Below, in pieces: positions 61,733 through 64,000 of a DNA stretch of 64,000 bases. Positions within the stretch are counted from its first letter, which is position 1. The number at the start of each line of letters is the position of its first letter. A program made the translations under genes and the position numbers. A model generated the notes under the pieces. It ran no database searches, had not been told where the DNA came from, and saw only the letters and a list, made by a program, of their open reading frames with translations. The stretch is from Gyrodactylus bullatarudis (taxonomy: Eukaryota > Platyhelminthes > Monogenea > Gyrodactylidea > Gyrodactylidae), in NCBI GenBank assembly GCA_012064415.1, contig SSNU01000187.1, positions 10,340 through 74,339 on the forward strand. Direction: 5' to 3'.

Positions 61733-62820
61733 GATAATTTTGATCCGAAATGTTAAAATTCTATTATTAATTATACAGTCTAGCAAAGTAACACTTTTCC
61801 TGTATAATAGAGATGTAATGAATTTTGAGCTTTTTTTAAATCAAAGTTTTCCGTGAAATTTCCACATATAATTTTGATAACAATGATGTGTGTGATCCCA
61901 TGCATAGTCGTGCATTGCCCATTTTCCCTAAATTTTCTTGTAGGCATAGTGGAATAACAAAATTTAATAGAAATGATTCTATTACTATTTTCATTGAAAA
62001 AAAAACCCTCAAAGCCTTATCAGCAAAAAAAGATATTCGAAATTTTAGTGAAAACGTAATAAAAATTCATTGAAAATCTAGCGGCTTTTTTAAAAAAGTC
62101 CTATCTTTAAACTCGAATATTATCACAGACAAGCATTTTGATACTTGATCTTGTTTAAAATAATGTTTAGAATCCATAGAATTATCATTTGATTAGGTTT
62201 TTAAAATAGGTTGAAAAATTTGTTACATCTCTACTGTATACTCTATAAATCTAGGGCAGAATGTTCATCAAATCGAAATAAAAAGATTCTGAAAATTGGT
62301 TAGCGTCTGTAGTTTTCGAGAAATATTGGAACTTGTGTTATGAAAATTTCATTCTGATTTGAATGTAAATAATGTTTGTTTTAAAGACATCTGCCTAAAT
62401 ATTCATAGCAGATATATAGATTTCAGCTATTTCCTACGCCAAGTCTAATGGTTTCAAAAAGAGACAAAAAAGATTGAAATTAGAGAGATACTGTATCGAG
62501 CATAGCTAAACTATAGAGGTAATAGCTCAGAAGCTCGAGGCAACGAGTTGTAGAGAATACCTACAGGTTATTTCCATCATTTTAGAATTGTAATGCGAGC
62601 TATAACAAACTTTAGAGCAATAATAAGGCCTAAAATTCGATAAAAAAAAACACAAGTTCCAATATTTTCGAAATTTACACGCTAGCCAATTTTCAGAATC
62701 TTTTTATTTTTATCTGATGAACATATTGTCACAATCTTAATGATGCTGATTTCATTGGCAATAATAAAACCTCCCTCAGATTAGTAAAGTATGATTTTCA
62801 TTTCATTCATATTCATTTAG
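61733..62820. other. Spacer after the TMEM8-like gene
   Basis: Contains the MITE at 62256-62728. A 61-codon plus-strand frame at 61888-62073 (begins MCDPMHSRALPIFP) has no donor in the phase needed to join the next exon, so it is not called. The 5' exon(s) of the downstream gene should lie here but were not found. Confidence 0.45.
62256..62728. mobile_element. Palindromic MITE-like element
   Basis: The left arm 62256-62345 (GAATGTTCATCA..., AAAAAGATTCTGAAAATTGG, ATATTGGAACTTGTGTT) is repeated inverted at 62650-62728 with scattered mismatches. The 300-bp middle is non-coding. Confidence 0.65.
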
Positions 62821-63099
62821 ATTTTTATTCAACGGTAAAAAGAATCAAATTGCAGCATTAGAATCTAATCAAGGACGTAGGACCCATCCAAAAAAATCCA
62901 AAGTCTATCAAAATATTTTCAAATTTTGGAGTGCATATAAAAATCTTTACAATAAAGTCTCAGAGAGATTTGATGATGCTATGGAGCTCAACTTTATCCT
63001 TGACAGAATCATTTTAAGAATGCCCACACTTGCCAAGTACATAATTCCATTTGGTCAGTTTAAATCGTCTTTTAATTAACTTTATTTACAGGTCATTAA
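62821..63099 (+). CDS. 3' exons of an unrecognised gene
   Basis: Exon 62821-63053 follows ATTCATTTAG and continues in phase from a missing upstream exon. It codes for about 77 residues, including RRTHPKKSKVYQNIF, FWSAYKNLYNKVSERFDDAM and LNFILDRIILRMPTLAKYII. A GTCAGT donor and TTTACAG acceptor bound a 38-nt intron, and the last exon adds PFGH-stop (TAA 63097-63099). The tiny intron matches the style of the other genes, which supports it. The C-terminus looks helical and partly hydrophobic; I do not recognise the family. Confidence 0.45.
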
Positions 63100-64000
63100 A
63101 TGAGATCATCCTTTATACAAATGATTTTACAAAAAATTCTGCAAATAATCACAGCTTAGTACTCTTTATAAATGTCTCAAATGATCTAATTTCACTATTC
63201 GAATAATGTGAAACAAAATGAGAGAATGATTCGTTCTAGTCTAAAGTTCCTGACAAAAGTACTATCATGATGTAATTTATGATTCAAGACTTTATTAGAG
63301 AAATAATTGATTCATCTTGTAAACAATTTCACAAAAGATTCTTTCATTATTTAAGTTCTATTCAAGGCTTAATCACAGTTGAAAAGAATTCCTTACAAAA
63401 TAAAAATAAAGCTAAAAACCATAAAGTTGCTGATCATGCATTCAGTATAGAATATCCCGGGTACATTGATAACTATAGCTACACAAAAGAAAAGTGTTTT
63501 TTCCCTTTGTACAACTCACGAGAAAAAACCATCCCATCTACATACAGCTAATTTCACCATTACAAATAATTTTGATATAAGAAGGAGAGAATCATTACTG
63601 AGCAATTTAATCTCATTTATTCTCTAAATTTCATCTAAGCTCTGATGGCATATTCTATCTGCTTCAAGTATAAGGAATTATTCTTCGCCATCAATTTTAA
63701 ATAAATTTTATACCAGGACCCTAATAGACCTACTTCAAAGTACAATGACAAGTTATTTATTTATTGAAAAACTTTGAATAATATTCACTGAATATACACA
63801 AATGTACACAAATGAAAGGAGGTGTAGTTTTACACTCCACAAATACGGTTCTTACCTGTATTATAATCATAGTCATATACTACTATATTTTCTGCAACTT
63901 TTTTGGAAGATATAATATGAATTTAAGTTAAAATCACATTAAAAAACGTTTTTAATTGAAATTTTTTTCATCTCATTACAGAAGCATATACAGTTATTAT
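63100..64000. other. Right end of window, no firm gene
   Basis: A 90-codon plus-strand frame at 63279-63551 starts with a true ATG (MIQDFIREIIDSSCKQFH...). It has a mixed composition and could be a small gene or a further exon, but it has no recognisable motif. The remainder is AT-rich. Direct repeat ATACACAAATGTACACAAATG near 63790. Confidence 0.35.

Noticed and set aside
1..64000. CRISPR arrays, rRNA, bacterial operons, tRNA genes
   Set aside because: The sequence is clearly eukaryotic, with spliced genes. No spaced direct-repeat array or rRNA was seen, and no tRNA cloverleaf was noticed, though tRNAs could be missed by eye.

Overview
This is nuclear DNA from an animal. It is very AT-rich by eye and holds six multi-exon or single-exon genes that can be read with confidence, all separated by transposon debris. 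The genes are a potassium-chloride cotransporter (SLC12 family), a coiled-coil protein, the KEOPS kinase Bud32/TP53RK, the microtubule polymerase XMAP215/CKAP5, a TSSC4-like U5 snRNP factor and a TMEM8/PGAP6-like membrane protein. Many introns are extremely short (27, 29, 30, 31, 34, 36 and 38 nt), next to others of 1 to 13 kb filled with repeats. Introns this short recall dicyemid or orthonectid mesozoans, or the micro-introns of flatworms. I cannot name the species, and this placement is inference.

Layout. From 1 to 30060 (minus strand) lies the cotransporter, 17 exons coding 975 residues, with its last exon(s) off the left edge. Two of its introns are 12.7 kb and 9.7 kb and carry a TIR element with a spliced gene fragment, a foldback element, a hairpin palindrome and a MULE transposase remnant. 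An inverted copy of the TIR element opens the window. Its 1,551 bp match 9573-11123 without an indel. At 30061-30282 a short divergent spacer leads to a coiled-coil gene (30283-31098) and Bud32 (31263-32397) in tandem on the plus strand. The minus-strand CKAP5 gene fills 33355-43668 (19 exons, 2056 residues). Only 105 bp separate its start from TSSC4 (43774-44490), which is followed by the TMEM8-like gene (44856-61732, about 15 exons, about 1018 residues). That gene's introns hold an apparently intact Tc1/mariner element (56056-57599), a decayed Penelope-like element, a TA-flanked MITE and other palindromes. The last 2 kb hold a MITE and the 3' exons of an unrecognised gene.

How the genes relate. 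They are unrelated housekeeping genes in a compact arrangement: two head-to-head pairs with short shared upstream regions, and two head-to-tail pairs that could be co-transcribed. All the recognisable expansion is in introns.

The most unusual signal is a short cassette found at five places: TATAAATA followed within 5-15 nt by an inverted repeat GTCGGT...ACCGAC and GAAAATAA, usually leading to a short ATG reading frame. One divergent copy (23401) keeps the pairing through a compensatory change. It looks like a mobile promoter/5' leader. Exon coordinates below were assigned by hand from splice sites, frame continuity and remembered family motifs; no alignment program was run.
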